From: Paracoccaceae bacterium
Lineage (GTDB): Bacteria > Pseudomonadota > Alphaproteobacteria > Rhodobacterales > Rhodobacteraceae
Assembly (NCBI GenBank): GCA_020425085.1
Contig: JAGQRW010000004.1
Location: 62,001 to 126,000, forward strand
Direction: 5' to 3'
Length of the DNA: 64,000 nt
Position 1 is the stretch's first letter; every line of letters starts with the position of its first letter. The translations under genes and the position numbers were made by a program. Of the stretch, positions 52,799 through 60,584 are shown in pieces. The notes below the pieces were generated by a model. It worked only from the letters and a program-made list of their open reading frames with translations, made no database searches and was not told where the DNA came from.

Positions 52799-53031
52799 AA
52801 GACGACATCTGGAAACGTGACGAGATCGACAGCCCCTGTCAGAAAATCTGCGTCATTCACCCTGATGCCAGGATTTGCATCGGCTGCAATCGCAGCCTTG
52901 ACGAAATCGCCCGCTGGTCGAACATGAAGCCAGACGAGCGTCAGGATATCCTGGCGGCCCTTCCCGCCCGAACCCCGCTTTTGCGCGCCAGACGCCGGGG
53001 CCGGGCGCAGAAGTTGTCAGAAAAGCGCTGA
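52795..53031 (+). CDS. DUF1289 domain-containing protein
   Basis: A 78-aa protein with the DUF1289 pattern: C15-x3-C19, C28-x2-C31 and R33, then DEIARW. The two cysteine pairs suggest a small zinc or iron-sulfur binder. The tail is rich in arginine and lysine. It begins at an ATGA overlap with ruvX. Downstream is copy d of the dispersed element and a broken convergent gene. Confidence 0.85.
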   Translation: MKDDIWKRDEIDSPCQKICVIHPDARICIGCNRSLDEIARWSNMKPDERQDILAALPARTPLLRARRRGRAQKLSEKR

Positions 53032-53038
53032 ACCCGCT

Positions 53039-53060
53039 TTCATCGTTCCCTAAATACTCT
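53039..53060 (+). repeat. Dispersed intergenic element, copy d
   Basis: TTCATCGTTCC, CT, AAATACTC, eight bases after the DUF1289 stop; one base of the box differs (C for T). The same bases on the other strand contain the final stop codon of the broken dioxygenase gene, so the element overlaps its 3' end. Confidence 0.5.
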
Positions 53061-53834
53061 GCCAGCCCCGGCGCGAAATCTCAGGTCGGAAATAAAGGAT
53101 CACCCGCCCAACCGGGTCGGCCTCTGCCCTTCTTGCCAGAGGGAAATGCCCTGGAGGGTAAATCGGTGCAAGAGGCAGGCAGCACCGGGTTCGGCATGCA
53201 GCACGACGCGTTTGCAGCGGGAAAACACCTTGCGCCGCGCCGCCTGATAGGCCGCGGTCAGATCGATAAGGTGCCATTGCTCAGGTGGCACCTCCTGAAA
53301 CGCCTGCCGGTACATCGCCCCTATGATTTTGTGCGAACCTTGCCAAACCACCAGCGGCGAGGCGTGATTGTCAGCCTACGTCACAGGCAGACCCAGTAAA
53401 TACCCCTGAAACTCCCTTTGCATGCGCCGCCGCTCTGGCCCGATCGCGTGCAGCCCGTCCACATGCGCTGCATCACGTTGGCGTCGAAACCGGTAAGACG
53501 CGGCATTTTCGTCGTGCCCGATCTTGGGATAGCCCGGCAGAATTGCCGAAATCTGTGCCCGGTCCAGCCCATAATTCCCAAGATCCAGATCCCTGCGGAT
53601 GAATTCAATCGCTTCCCCCGACAGGGGTTCGGATGTTCCAACCCGGCCCAGATGGTCATTGCCAAGGGCGTTTACCCCGACAAACCAGGTACCACCGCAG
53701 CGCCACCAGTCCAGAAAAGCCGGATCAGCCAGACAGGCCAGTGCCGTTGGCCTGACCTGAAACAGCCATTCCTGAACCGCAGGCTCAGGCGCAAACCGCA
53801 GCCAGCCGAGATCCTGAAACGCGGCGAAACTCAT
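53050..53834 (-). pseudogene. Broken gene for a phytanoyl-CoA dioxygenase-like protein
   Basis: The gene would encode about 260 aa but carries two lesions. An in-frame TAG lies at 53376-53378, after GLPVT, and coding similarity resumes at once in the same frame (ADNHASPLVVWQGSHKI). Further on, the frame stops early at 53100, and the ending RVILYFRPEISRRGWQS is in another frame; a single missing G in a GGG run at 53127-53129 would rejoin them. An HVD motif (iron ligands) and a later LLHRF His suggest a 2-oxoglutarate/Fe(II) dioxygenase fold. The ATG overlaps the TauE stop by 4 nt. Confidence 0.72.
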
Positions 53835-54655
53835 CCCATCAGCGCCTTTCTCAGCATATTAAGCGCCATCAGCGTGATGAAGGCGGCAAAGGCGCGTTTC
53901 AGCGGTTTCGGGTTCATCGCATGCGCAAGTCGCACACCGAACGGCGTTGTGACCATGGTCATGGCAACGATGATCAGAAAGGCCGGCAGATTGACCTGAC
54001 CGAATGTCAGGGGTGGTCGACCCTCGGGCGGGGTGCCGGTCAGGAGGAAACCGATCACGCTTGGCACCGCGATGATCACCCCGAAACCCGCCGCCGTCGC
54101 TACGGCGCGATGGATCGGCACGGCGTAAAGGCTCATCAGCGGCACCCCGAAACTGCCGCCGCCAATGCCCATCAACACCGACAGAAAACCAACCCCGGTC
54201 GAAATCACGCCACGCCCGGCACCTTTGGGCATTTCCTCACCCAGTCGCCAGTCGGCGCGACCAAATGCCAGGTAAAGGCCGATGACCAGGCCCAGAATGC
54301 CAAATATCACCATCAACACCTCTGATCGCAAACCCGTGGTCGCCAGCATCCCCAACACCGCCCCAAGCGCGATACCCGGCGCCCAGTGGCGCAGGATCGA
54401 CCAATCCACCGCCCCCTTGCGATTATGCGCCAGAACCGAGCGTACCGAGGTCACAACGATGGTTGCAAGCGAGGTCGCCAGGCAAATCTGCATCAGTTGC
54501 GGGCTGTCATAGCCAAGCGCCGAAAAGGTGAAATAGAACGCCGGCACCAGAATGATGCCGCCGCCGACCCCCAGCATGCCGGCCACAATACCGGCAAAAC
54601 CGCCGATCAGCAGCAACAGCAGCAACATCCAGAACAGTATCACGGTTTCGGGCAT
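53831..54655 (-). CDS. Sulfite exporter TauE/SafE family transporter
   Basis: A 274-aa polytopic membrane protein, with roughly eight hydrophobic helices. The family repeat appears twice: FAGIVAGMLGVGGGIILVPAFYF in the N-terminal half and GVISTGVGFLSVLMGIGGGSFGVPLMSLY in the second. These proteins export or import sulfite, sulfoacetate or other organosulfur anions. The start at 54655 sets the first membrane helix; the frame extends 18 codons upstream without support. It is followed by the broken dioxygenase gene with a 4-nt overlap. Confidence 0.87.
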   Translation of the reverse strand: MPETVILFWMLLLLLLIGGFAGIVAGMLGVGGGIILVPAFYFTFSALGYDSPQLMQICLATSLATIVVTSVRSVLAHNRKGAVDWSILRHWAPGIALGAVLGMLATTGLRSEVLMVIFGILGLVIGLYLAFGRADWRLGEEMPKGAGRGVISTGVGFLSVLMGIGGGSFGVPLMSLYAVPIHRAVATAAGFGVIIAVPSVIGFLLTGTPPEGRPPLTFGQVNLPAFLIIVAMTMVTTPFGVRLAHAMNPKPLKRAFAAFITLMALNMLRKALMG

Positions 54656-54726
54656 GCCGACTCCACAAAGTATTACCGCAGCAGGAAGGCAATCCCGGCA
54701 ATACTGCAAGCACTACCTGACCGATT

Positions 54727-55737
54727 TCAGGCAGCATCGTTCCCGACCTCGGCCAGTGCGCGTTCCACCAGCGCCGGGCCGGCCCAGTCAAGATGCGCCC
54801 CTTCCGACAGCACCCGCCGCCATGCCCGTGCCCCCGGCCGCCCGGCAAACAACCCCAGCATGTGCCGGCTGATCTGATTGAGCCGCCCGCCGCCTTGCAG
54901 ATGCGCCTCGATATAGGGCAGCATCTGACCCACCGCCTGATGCGCACTGACCAGATGGTCACACCCGAAAATTCGCCGGTCCGCCATTTGCAGAATTGCG
55001 ATCGGGTCGTGATATGCGGCGCGCCCGATCATCACCCCGTCCAGCCCCTGCGCCAGAAACCCTTCGGCCTGCTCAAGCGAGGAAATGCCGCCGTTGATGA
55101 CGATCCTCAGTGCGGGAAACTGCTGTTTCATCCGCAGCACCAGCGGATAGTCGAGCGGTGGAATATCGCGGTTTTCCTTGGGGCTGAGTCCCTCCAGCCA
55201 GGCCTTGCGGGCGTGGATCGCAAACCTGCCGACACCCGCTTGGGAAACGGTGTCAAGGAACTTCGGCAGCACCTTTTCCGGATCCTGACGGTCAACCCCG
55301 ATCCGGCACTTGACGGTAATCTCGACCCCCCTGGCGGCACCGATCATCGCCGCCGCGCATTCGGCGACCAGTTCCGGGCGCTCCATCAGCACCGCACCGA
55401 AACTGCCGGACTGCACGCGATCCGAAGGGCAACCAACATTGAGGTTGACCTCGGAAAAGCCATGCTCAGAGGCAATCCTGACCGCCTCGGCCAGTTCGGC
55501 GGGGTCGGAGCCGCCAAGCTGCAGCGCCAGCGGGTATTCCGAACTGTCATGCGCCAGAAGTTGCGCCTGGTCACCATGCAAAATCGCCTGCGCCGTTATC
55601 ATTTCGGTATAAAGCAGGGTCTTGCGGCTCAGAATCCGGTGCAGATACCGGCAATGCCGGTCCGTCCAATCCATCATGGGGGCAACGGATAACCGGGACG
55701 CATTGAGAACATTATATTTTTTATCTTTATCAGCCAT
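54727..55737 (-). CDS. dusA: tRNA-dihydrouridine synthase A
   Basis: A 336-aa FMN-dependent enzyme that reduces uridine in the D loop of tRNA. Seen: SVAPMMDWTDRHCRYLHR (17-34), LQLGGSDPAELAEAV, catalytic Cys103 in NVGCPSDRVQSGSFGAVLM, HARKAWLEGLSPKENRDIPPL and the C-terminal RHMLGLFAGRPGARAWRR. Codons 1-12 are about 78% A+T (28 of 36 bases by count), against about 39% at codons 24-35. The N-terminus was therefore probably supplied by an integrated element. The protein is otherwise intact. Confidence 0.94.
   Translation of the reverse strand: MADKDKKYNVLNASRLSVAPMMDWTDRHCRYLHRILSRKTLLYTEMITAQAILHGDQAQLLAHDSSEYPLALQLGGSDPAELAEAVRIASEHGFSEVNLNVGCPSDRVQSGSFGAVLMERPELVAECAAAMIGAARGVEITVKCRIGVDRQDPEKVLPKFLDTVSQAGVGRFAIHARKAWLEGLSPKENRDIPPLDYPLVLRMKQQFPALRIVINGGISSLEQAEGFLAQGLDGVMIGRAAYHDPIAILQMADRRIFGCDHLVSAHQAVGQMLPYIEAHLQGGGRLNQISRHMLGLFAGRPGARAWRRVLSEGAHLDWAGPALVERALAEVGNDAA
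55648..55692 (-). other. Probable attachment site region within dusA
   Basis: This stretch encodes dusA residues 16-30 (LSVAPMMDWTDRHCR). It coincides with the switch from AT-rich to GC-rich codons. Tyrosine integrases that recognise this conserved 5' part of dusA are established. I propose the left junction lies here; the precise core and its second copy are not visible in the window. Confidence 0.55.
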
Positions 55738-55773
55738 TTACCGCTCAGTCATCCGTCCTGTTCTTGTCTTATA

Positions 55774-55842
55774 TGTTGTAATTCGCGCCCGTTTTTTGGC
55801 ATGGTTAATAACAAATGTTGTAACTGAGGCCTCATGTTGTAA
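55774..55842 (+). repeat. Three direct TGTTGTAA repeats
   Basis: Identical octamers at 55774-55781, 55816-55823 and 55835-55842, between the dusA start and the integrase remnant. The second and third are 19 bp apart. Such repeats next to an attachment site are typical of integrase arm-type binding sites or an integrase operator. This AT-rich stretch differs from the flanking sequence. Confidence 0.5.
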
Positions 55843-55846
55843 CCCC

Positions 55847-56029
55847 ATGGGTACCAGCATCAAGCGCAAGCGGAAAGACAGCTCCAAGGTCTGGCTCGCC
55901 CAAATCGCGATCCGGCGTGCAGGAAGAATGTTTTTTAGCAAGGACCCAAAGCAACGTAAAAGACGAACTGCGTTATGTCCGGCGGCCGTCCGCATCCGGA
56001 CCAAGCTGGTTGGAATACATCAGAGTTAG
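55847..56029 (+). pseudogene. Truncated N-terminus of a tyrosine-type site-specific integrase
   Basis: A 60-aa frame. The first 30 residues (GTSIKRKRKDSSKVWLAQIA and on through IRRAGRM) match the N-terminal pattern of tyrosine integrases, G-T-I-x-K-R-x-R-x-D-G-x-x-x-Y-x-A-Q-I-R-I. The rest shows no core-binding or catalytic domain (no R...HxxR...Y). It starts 110 bp from dusA and points away from it, with a run of TGTTGTAA repeats in front. This is the usual place for a dusA integrase. Only remnants remain. Confidence 0.6.
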
Positions 56030-56505
56030 TGCTTTAAGATAGACGCACAATAACTTGTTATAAAATAAATTTCAGCCTCCAAATTCGCATGTAAACTTGT
56101 AGGAAGTCTACGCCTGGGCGGGCGACGTTGCCGAAGGTTGTCACGATTTGCGCCAAGGATAGGGTTGCCGCCATAGTGGGCAGAAAGGCGCAATTCGCAG
56201 TTGAACTGCCAGCACATCATTCGGGTCGCACTTCATCCTGATCGCCCGGTTGGACCAACTGGAAATTTTTTCCTGATCACGGCCTTTCGCTTGTCATTCC
56301 GGGCAGAACCGTCAAGGATGTCGCCTGACATGTTCAATACCCTTTCCAAAAAACCTCCCCAAAACCTGTCTGCAACGGTGCCCGGTGTGATTTACGATCT
56401 GCCCGGGGTCATAGTGATGGGTTTCGACAAACGGGGAACGGAAATTCCTTGCCCGCATCAGAACAAAGTTTTGATGTGGCACGAAAAAAAGTCAGAAGTG
56501 CGACG
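56030..56505. other. Intergenic stretch without a recognised gene
   Basis: 476 bp between the integrase remnant and cyoA. The first 70 bp are AT-rich, and the rest has mixed composition. Two short frames (one on each strand) show no family signal. It may be decayed element sequence plus the cyo promoter; I cannot identify a promoter with confidence. Confidence 0.5.
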
Positions 56506-57477
56506 ATGAGATTTTCAGGTGCTTTCCGGTCCGTTTCCAAAATACCTTTCGTGGTCGGTGCGCTGCTGCTGGCGGCTTGCAGCGACGAGCGCAGCAGTTT
56601 TCTGGACCCGGGCGGGCCAATCGCAGCGGCGCAGCGCGCGCATTTGCTGGAGGTTGTGGCCTGGACGATGATTGCGATCTTGCCGGTATTTATCCTGGTG
56701 CCGCTGATGCTCTGGCGTTATCGCTATCGCAACCGGAGCGCGAAATATACACCTGACTGGGACCGCTCGCCGCTTCTTGAAATTGTCATGTGGGGGGTGC
56801 CGTTCGCGATTGTCGCCGTGCTGACGACGCTCTTGTGGAAAAGTACCCATGCGCTCGACCCCTACAAACCGATCGACGGCAGCGGTCAGCCGGTCAATGT
56901 TCAGGTGATCGGCCTCGACTGGAAATGGCTTTTCATCTATCCCGACCTTGGCATTGCCACCGTGAACCAGTTCGCCTTTCCCGAGGACAGTTCCATCGGG
57001 CTCGACATTACCACCGACACGGTGATGCAATCGTTCATCGTGCCCGCATTGGCCGGTCAGATCTATGCCATGCCCGGAATGCGCACCAAGCTGCACCTTC
57101 TGGCCGATCAGCCGGGCCGGTTCCTGGGCGAGAATGTGCAGTGGAGCGGCCTGCGATTTTCCGAACAGAAGTTCGACGCCCTGGCAATGACCCGTGCGGA
57201 TTTCGATGCCTGGGTGGCCGAGGTCAGGTCAAACGGCGTCGCGCTTGATGCAAGGACCTATGCCGAACTCGGCACCCCGTCGGTTGGCGCCGAGATACAT
57301 GACAAGCTGGGGACAACCGAAATGCCTGCGGGTGTGGTGTGGTTCAACCAGGTCGAACCCAATCTGTTCACCAAGGTGATCGGCCGCTACACCGACGGCC
57401 GCCCCGTGCCGCCGCAAAACCAGCCCGGCGCTGTCGGCTACCAACCGCAACTTACCGAGGGAGGGAGCAACCAATGA
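56506..57477 (+). CDS. cyoA: Cytochrome bo-type ubiquinol oxidase subunit II
   Basis: A 323-aa lipoprotein: lipobox LLLAACS with Cys25, two membrane helices (HLLEVVAWTMIAILPVFILVPLMLW, IVMWGVPFAIVAVLTTLLW) and a periplasmic cupredoxin domain. The domain lacks the Cys and His ligands of the Cu(A) site; no cysteine occurs beyond the lipobox. This marks a quinol oxidase rather than a cytochrome c oxidase. VQVIGLDWKWLFIYP and LAGQIYAMPGMRTKLHLLA are typical. It starts at the ATG of 56506; the stop overlaps cyoB by 4 nt. It is first of the cyoABCD operon. Confidence 0.93.
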   Translation: MRFSGAFRSVSKIPFVVGALLLAACSDERSSFLDPGGPIAAAQRAHLLEVVAWTMIAILPVFILVPLMLWRYRYRNRSAKYTPDWDRSPLLEIVMWGVPFAIVAVLTTLLWKSTHALDPYKPIDGSGQPVNVQVIGLDWKWLFIYPDLGIATVNQFAFPEDSSIGLDITTDTVMQSFIVPALAGQIYAMPGMRTKLHLLADQPGRFLGENVQWSGLRFSEQKFDALAMTRADFDAWVAEVRSNGVALDARTYAELGTPSVGAEIHDKLGTTEMPAGVVWFNQVEPNLFTKVIGRYTDGRPVPPQNQPGAVGYQPQLTEGGSNQ

Positions 57478-59582
57478 CCCTTGATCAAACCGGCACCTGG
57501 CTTTTCGGCCGGCTTGGCCTCGATTCGCTTCCGATCCTTCCGGCGTTCGAAAATCCGTCGACAAGCGAGTTCATCGCTGCGGGCGCGGCATTGATGGTGA
57601 TTGTGGGCGCCATCGTGACAATCGCGCTGATCACCTGGTTCGGCGCATGGAAACCGCTATGGCGCGACTGGTTGACCAGCACCGATCACAAGCGCATCGG
57701 CATCATGTACATGGTGCTGGCCATCGTGATGTTGGCGCGCGGCGTGCTGGAAGGCGCGGTGATGCGCACGCAGCAGGCTTTCGGGTTGCATGGCGGGTTT
57801 CTGACGCCCGAGCATTTCTCGGAACTGTTTACCACCCACGGCACGATCATGATCTTCTTCGTTGCCATGCCGCTGATCGCGGGGATCGTCAACTATATCC
57901 TGCCATTGCAGCTTGGCGCGCGCGACATGTCGTTTCCGGTGATGAACCAGATCAGCCTAGGGCTGACCACCACCGGTGCCGCGCTGGTGATGGTCAGTTT
58001 GGTGCTGGCGCAGTTCTCCAACGGAAGCTGGGCCGCCTATCCGCCCTATACGGGCCTGGATTTCAATCCTGGGCCGGGGCCGGACTACTGGATATGGACC
58101 ATCGTGTTCTCGGGTATCGGCACAACCCTGACAGGCATCAACTTTGCGGTTACCATCTACAAGGAACGCGCGCCGGGGATGCACCTGTTCCGCATGCCGG
58201 TGTTTTGCTGGACGGTGCTCTGCACCGCGATCATCATGATCTTCGCGCTGCCGCCGCTGACGGTGGCCGCGCTGATGCTGGCCGCCGACCGTTACATGGA
58301 TTTTCACTTCTTCACCAACGACCTTGGCGGCAACATGATGAATTTCGTCAACCTCTTCTGGCTGTTCGGTCATCCGGAGGTTTATCTGCTGGTCATTCCG
58401 GCCTATGGCGTATTTTCCGAAACCGTCGCCACCTTTTCGGGCAAGCGTCTTTATGGCTATACCACGATGGTCTATGCCACGATGGCGATTGCGGTGCTCA
58501 GCTTCTGCGTCTGGCTGCATCATTTCTTCACCATGGGACAAAGCGCCAACGTCAACATCGCCTTCGGCGTCGCGTCGATGGCCATTGCGGTGCCGACCGG
58601 CGTCAAAGTCTATAACTGGATGGCGACCATGTTCCGGGGGCGCATCAGGATGACAGTGCCGATGATCTATGCGACCGGGTTCTTCTTTCTGTTCGTGATC
58701 GGCGGGCTGACCGGCGTGATGCTGGCCAATCCGACGATCACCTACCAGGTTCATAACACCCTGTTCCTGGTGGCGCATTTCCACAACGTGATCATTCCCG
58801 GCGTCGTGTTCGGCCTCTTGTCGGGCTATCACTACTGGTTCCCAAAGGCTTTCGGATTTCGCCTGCACGAGGGCTGGGGGCGGGCGATTGCGCTGTTCTG
58901 GATCTTCGGGTTCACCTTCACCTTCATGCCGCTCTATGTGCTCGGCTTCATGGGGATGCCGCGCCGGTCGGTGGCGTTCACCGATCCGGCATATCAGCCG
59001 ATGATGTATGTTGCATTGTTCGGGGCGGCGCTGATCGTGTCGGGGGTCGGCTCGATGCTGATCCAGTTATGGGTCAGCGTCCGCGAACGAGAACGCCTGG
59101 CGGTTCCGCTGGGCGATCCCTGGAACGGCCGCACGCTGGAATGGGCGATGTCGGCCCCGCCGCCTGAGTACAACTTTGCCGTTGTGCCGCAGGTTGAGGC
59201 GCGGGATGATTTCGCCGACGCCAAGGCAACCGGCCGCGCCTATTCCGAGCCAGAGGCCTACGAGGATATCGAAATGCCGGCAAATACCGCCATTGGCCTG
59301 GGTATCTGTGTCGGTACCGTGGTTCTGGGCATCGCGCTTGTCTTTTACATCTGGTGGCTGACGATCCTGTCGCTGGCGCTCATGGTCGTTGTCTTCGTCG
59401 GACGCACCTTCCGCGAACCCGCGCCCCGCATCTTTCCCGCCGCAGAGGTCGCGGCGGCGCACCGGGCCTGGTTGGCCGCAGTCCGGGCGGCGACACCGAT
59501 CGGGCGTCTTGACGAAACCGATGATCTCAACCGCGGGCTTGCACGGCCCGAGCATCCCGAGCTGATGGAGCCCGCACAATGA
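57474..59582 (+). CDS. cyoB: Cytochrome bo-type ubiquinol oxidase subunit I
   Basis: A 702-aa heme-copper oxidase subunit with about 15 membrane helices. The Cu(B)/active-site motifs are clear: FGHPEVYLLVIPAYG, with the His-Tyr pair and Glu of the proton path, HHFFTMG for the two other Cu(B) histidines, and HFHNVIIPG for the heme ligands. The N-terminal TTHGTIMIFFVAMPL carries the first low-spin heme His. It reduces O2 and pumps protons. It overlaps cyoA and cyoC by 4 nt each. Confidence 0.95.
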   Translation: MTLDQTGTWLFGRLGLDSLPILPAFENPSTSEFIAAGAALMVIVGAIVTIALITWFGAWKPLWRDWLTSTDHKRIGIMYMVLAIVMLARGVLEGAVMRTQQAFGLHGGFLTPEHFSELFTTHGTIMIFFVAMPLIAGIVNYILPLQLGARDMSFPVMNQISLGLTTTGAALVMVSLVLAQFSNGSWAAYPPYTGLDFNPGPGPDYWIWTIVFSGIGTTLTGINFAVTIYKERAPGMHLFRMPVFCWTVLCTAIIMIFALPPLTVAALMLAADRYMDFHFFTNDLGGNMMNFVNLFWLFGHPEVYLLVIPAYGVFSETVATFSGKRLYGYTTMVYATMAIAVLSFCVWLHHFFTMGQSANVNIAFGVASMAIAVPTGVKVYNWMATMFRGRIRMTVPMIYATGFFFLFVIGGLTGVMLANPTITYQVHNTLFLVAHFHNVIIPGVVFGLLSGYHYWFPKAFGFRLHEGWGRAIALFWIFGFTFTFMPLYVLGFMGMPRRSVAFTDPAYQPMMYVALFGAALIVSGVGSMLIQLWVSVRERERLAVPLGDPWNGRTLEWAMSAPPPEYNFAVVPQVEARDDFADAKATGRAYSEPEAYEDIEMPANTAIGLGICVGTVVLGIALVFYIWWLTILSLALMVVVFVGRTFREPAPRIFPAAEVAAAHRAWLAAVRAATPIGRLDETDDLNRGLARPEHPELMEPAQ

Positions 59583-60208
59583 GACACCCGATCCTGCATC
59601 CAGGCCTGAACCTCGGCCCCCATCACGGCGAGGCGCATGACCACGCCGAAACTGTGGTTTTCGGTTTCTGGGTATTCCTGATGAGCGATCTGATCATCTT
59701 TGGCCTGATGTTCGCCACCTATGTGACCATGGCCAACCCGATGGGCATGGCTGGCGGCCCGGGCCCGAAGGACGCCTTTGATCTGGGCAGCGTGTTCGCG
59801 CAGACCATGACGCTTCTGTTCAGCAGCGTGACCTTCGGCTTCGCGACACTCGCGCTCCGGCACGAGCGGGGGCCGCGGCAGTTGATGGTCTGGCTTGTCG
59901 TGACCCTGGCGTTGGGGCTGATCTTTCTCGGGCTGGAATTTCGCGATTTCGCTGACATGATCGCAAAAGGGGCGGTACCGCAACGCAGCGGCTATCTCTC
60001 GGCCTTCTGGGGGCTGGTTCCGCTGCATGGCCTGCACGTCGCCTCGGGTTGCGTCTGGATCCTTGTCATGCTTGCCCAGATACGCACTATGGGACTTGTG
60101 CCGGTGGTCAAGACGCGGCTGCTGCGGCTGGGTCTTTTCTGGCACTTCCTCGATCTGGTCTGGATCGGGATCTTTACCATCGTCTATCTCATGGGGCTGA
60201 GCCAATGA
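59579..60208 (+). CDS. cyoC: Cytochrome bo-type ubiquinol oxidase subunit III
   Basis: A 209-aa five-helix membrane subunit. Seen: VVFGFWVFLMSDLIIFGLMFATYV, FAQTMTLLFSSVTFGFATLAL and LVPLHGLHVASGCVWILVMLAQI, with the conserved HGLHV motif, ending FWHFLDLVWIGIFTIVYLMG. It stabilises the oxidase core. The ATG overlaps the cyoB stop and its stop overlaps cyoD, giving a coupled operon. Confidence 0.93.
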   Translation: MRHPILHPGLNLGPHHGEAHDHAETVVFGFWVFLMSDLIIFGLMFATYVTMANPMGMAGGPGPKDAFDLGSVFAQTMTLLFSSVTFGFATLALRHERGPRQLMVWLVVTLALGLIFLGLEFRDFADMIAKGAVPQRSGYLSAFWGLVPLHGLHVASGCVWILVMLAQIRTMGLVPVVKTRLLRLGLFWHFLDLVWIGIFTIVYLMGLSQ

Positions 60209-60510
60209 ACGACAACGGATATCGAGACGACTTGCGCAGCTATCTGACCGGATTCATCCTTGCGCTGGTGCTGACGCTGGTTCCCTTCGCGCTGGTTGTC
60301 TGGGGCGGGCTGGCGTGGGGCACGATAATGGCCATCCTCGGCGGCTTTGCGCTGGTGCAGATGGTTGTGCACCTGCGATATTTCCTGCATATCGACCTGT
60401 CACGGCAGAAGCGCGAGGATCTGCAACTGATCCTTTTCTCGGTGCTGCTGCTTGCACTCATGGCCGTGGGCACCATCTGGATAATGGGCAATCTGGCGAC
60501 ACGGATGTAG
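60205..60510 (+). CDS. cyoD: Cytochrome bo-type ubiquinol oxidase subunit IV
   Basis: A 101-aa protein with three membrane helices (FILALVLTLVPFALVVWG, MAILGGFALVQMVVHLRYFLHI, LILFSVLLLALMAVGTIWIM). The HLRYFLHID turn is the CyoD signature. It helps assemble Cu(B) in the oxidase. It is the last cyo gene here; the heme O synthase gene (cyoE), usual in E. coli, does not follow. Confidence 0.9.
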   Translation: MNDNGYRDDLRSYLTGFILALVLTLVPFALVVWGGLAWGTIMAILGGFALVQMVVHLRYFLHIDLSRQKREDLQLILFSVLLLALMAVGTIWIMGNLATRM

Positions 60511-60584
60511 CTGACGGGGATGGCCACGACCCGGGGCGTGGCACCGAAGGCCGGCCAGTCACAGCTTGAAGGAGTTTTGATGGC

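Noticed and set aside
53376-53378. In-frame TAG as readthrough or pyrrolysine
   Set aside because: A second, unrelated lesion (frameshift) lies downstream and no pylTBCD system is visible, so simple gene decay or sequencing error is more likely.
56026-56509. Short frames (64 aa minus, 102 aa plus) before cyoA
   Set aside because: No family signal, no ribosome site, and the plus frame overlaps the cyoA start in another frame. Left as intergenic.
57647-58868. 322-aa plus-strand and 303-aa minus-strand frames in cyoB
   Set aside because: Out-of-frame readings of the heme-copper oxidase gene.
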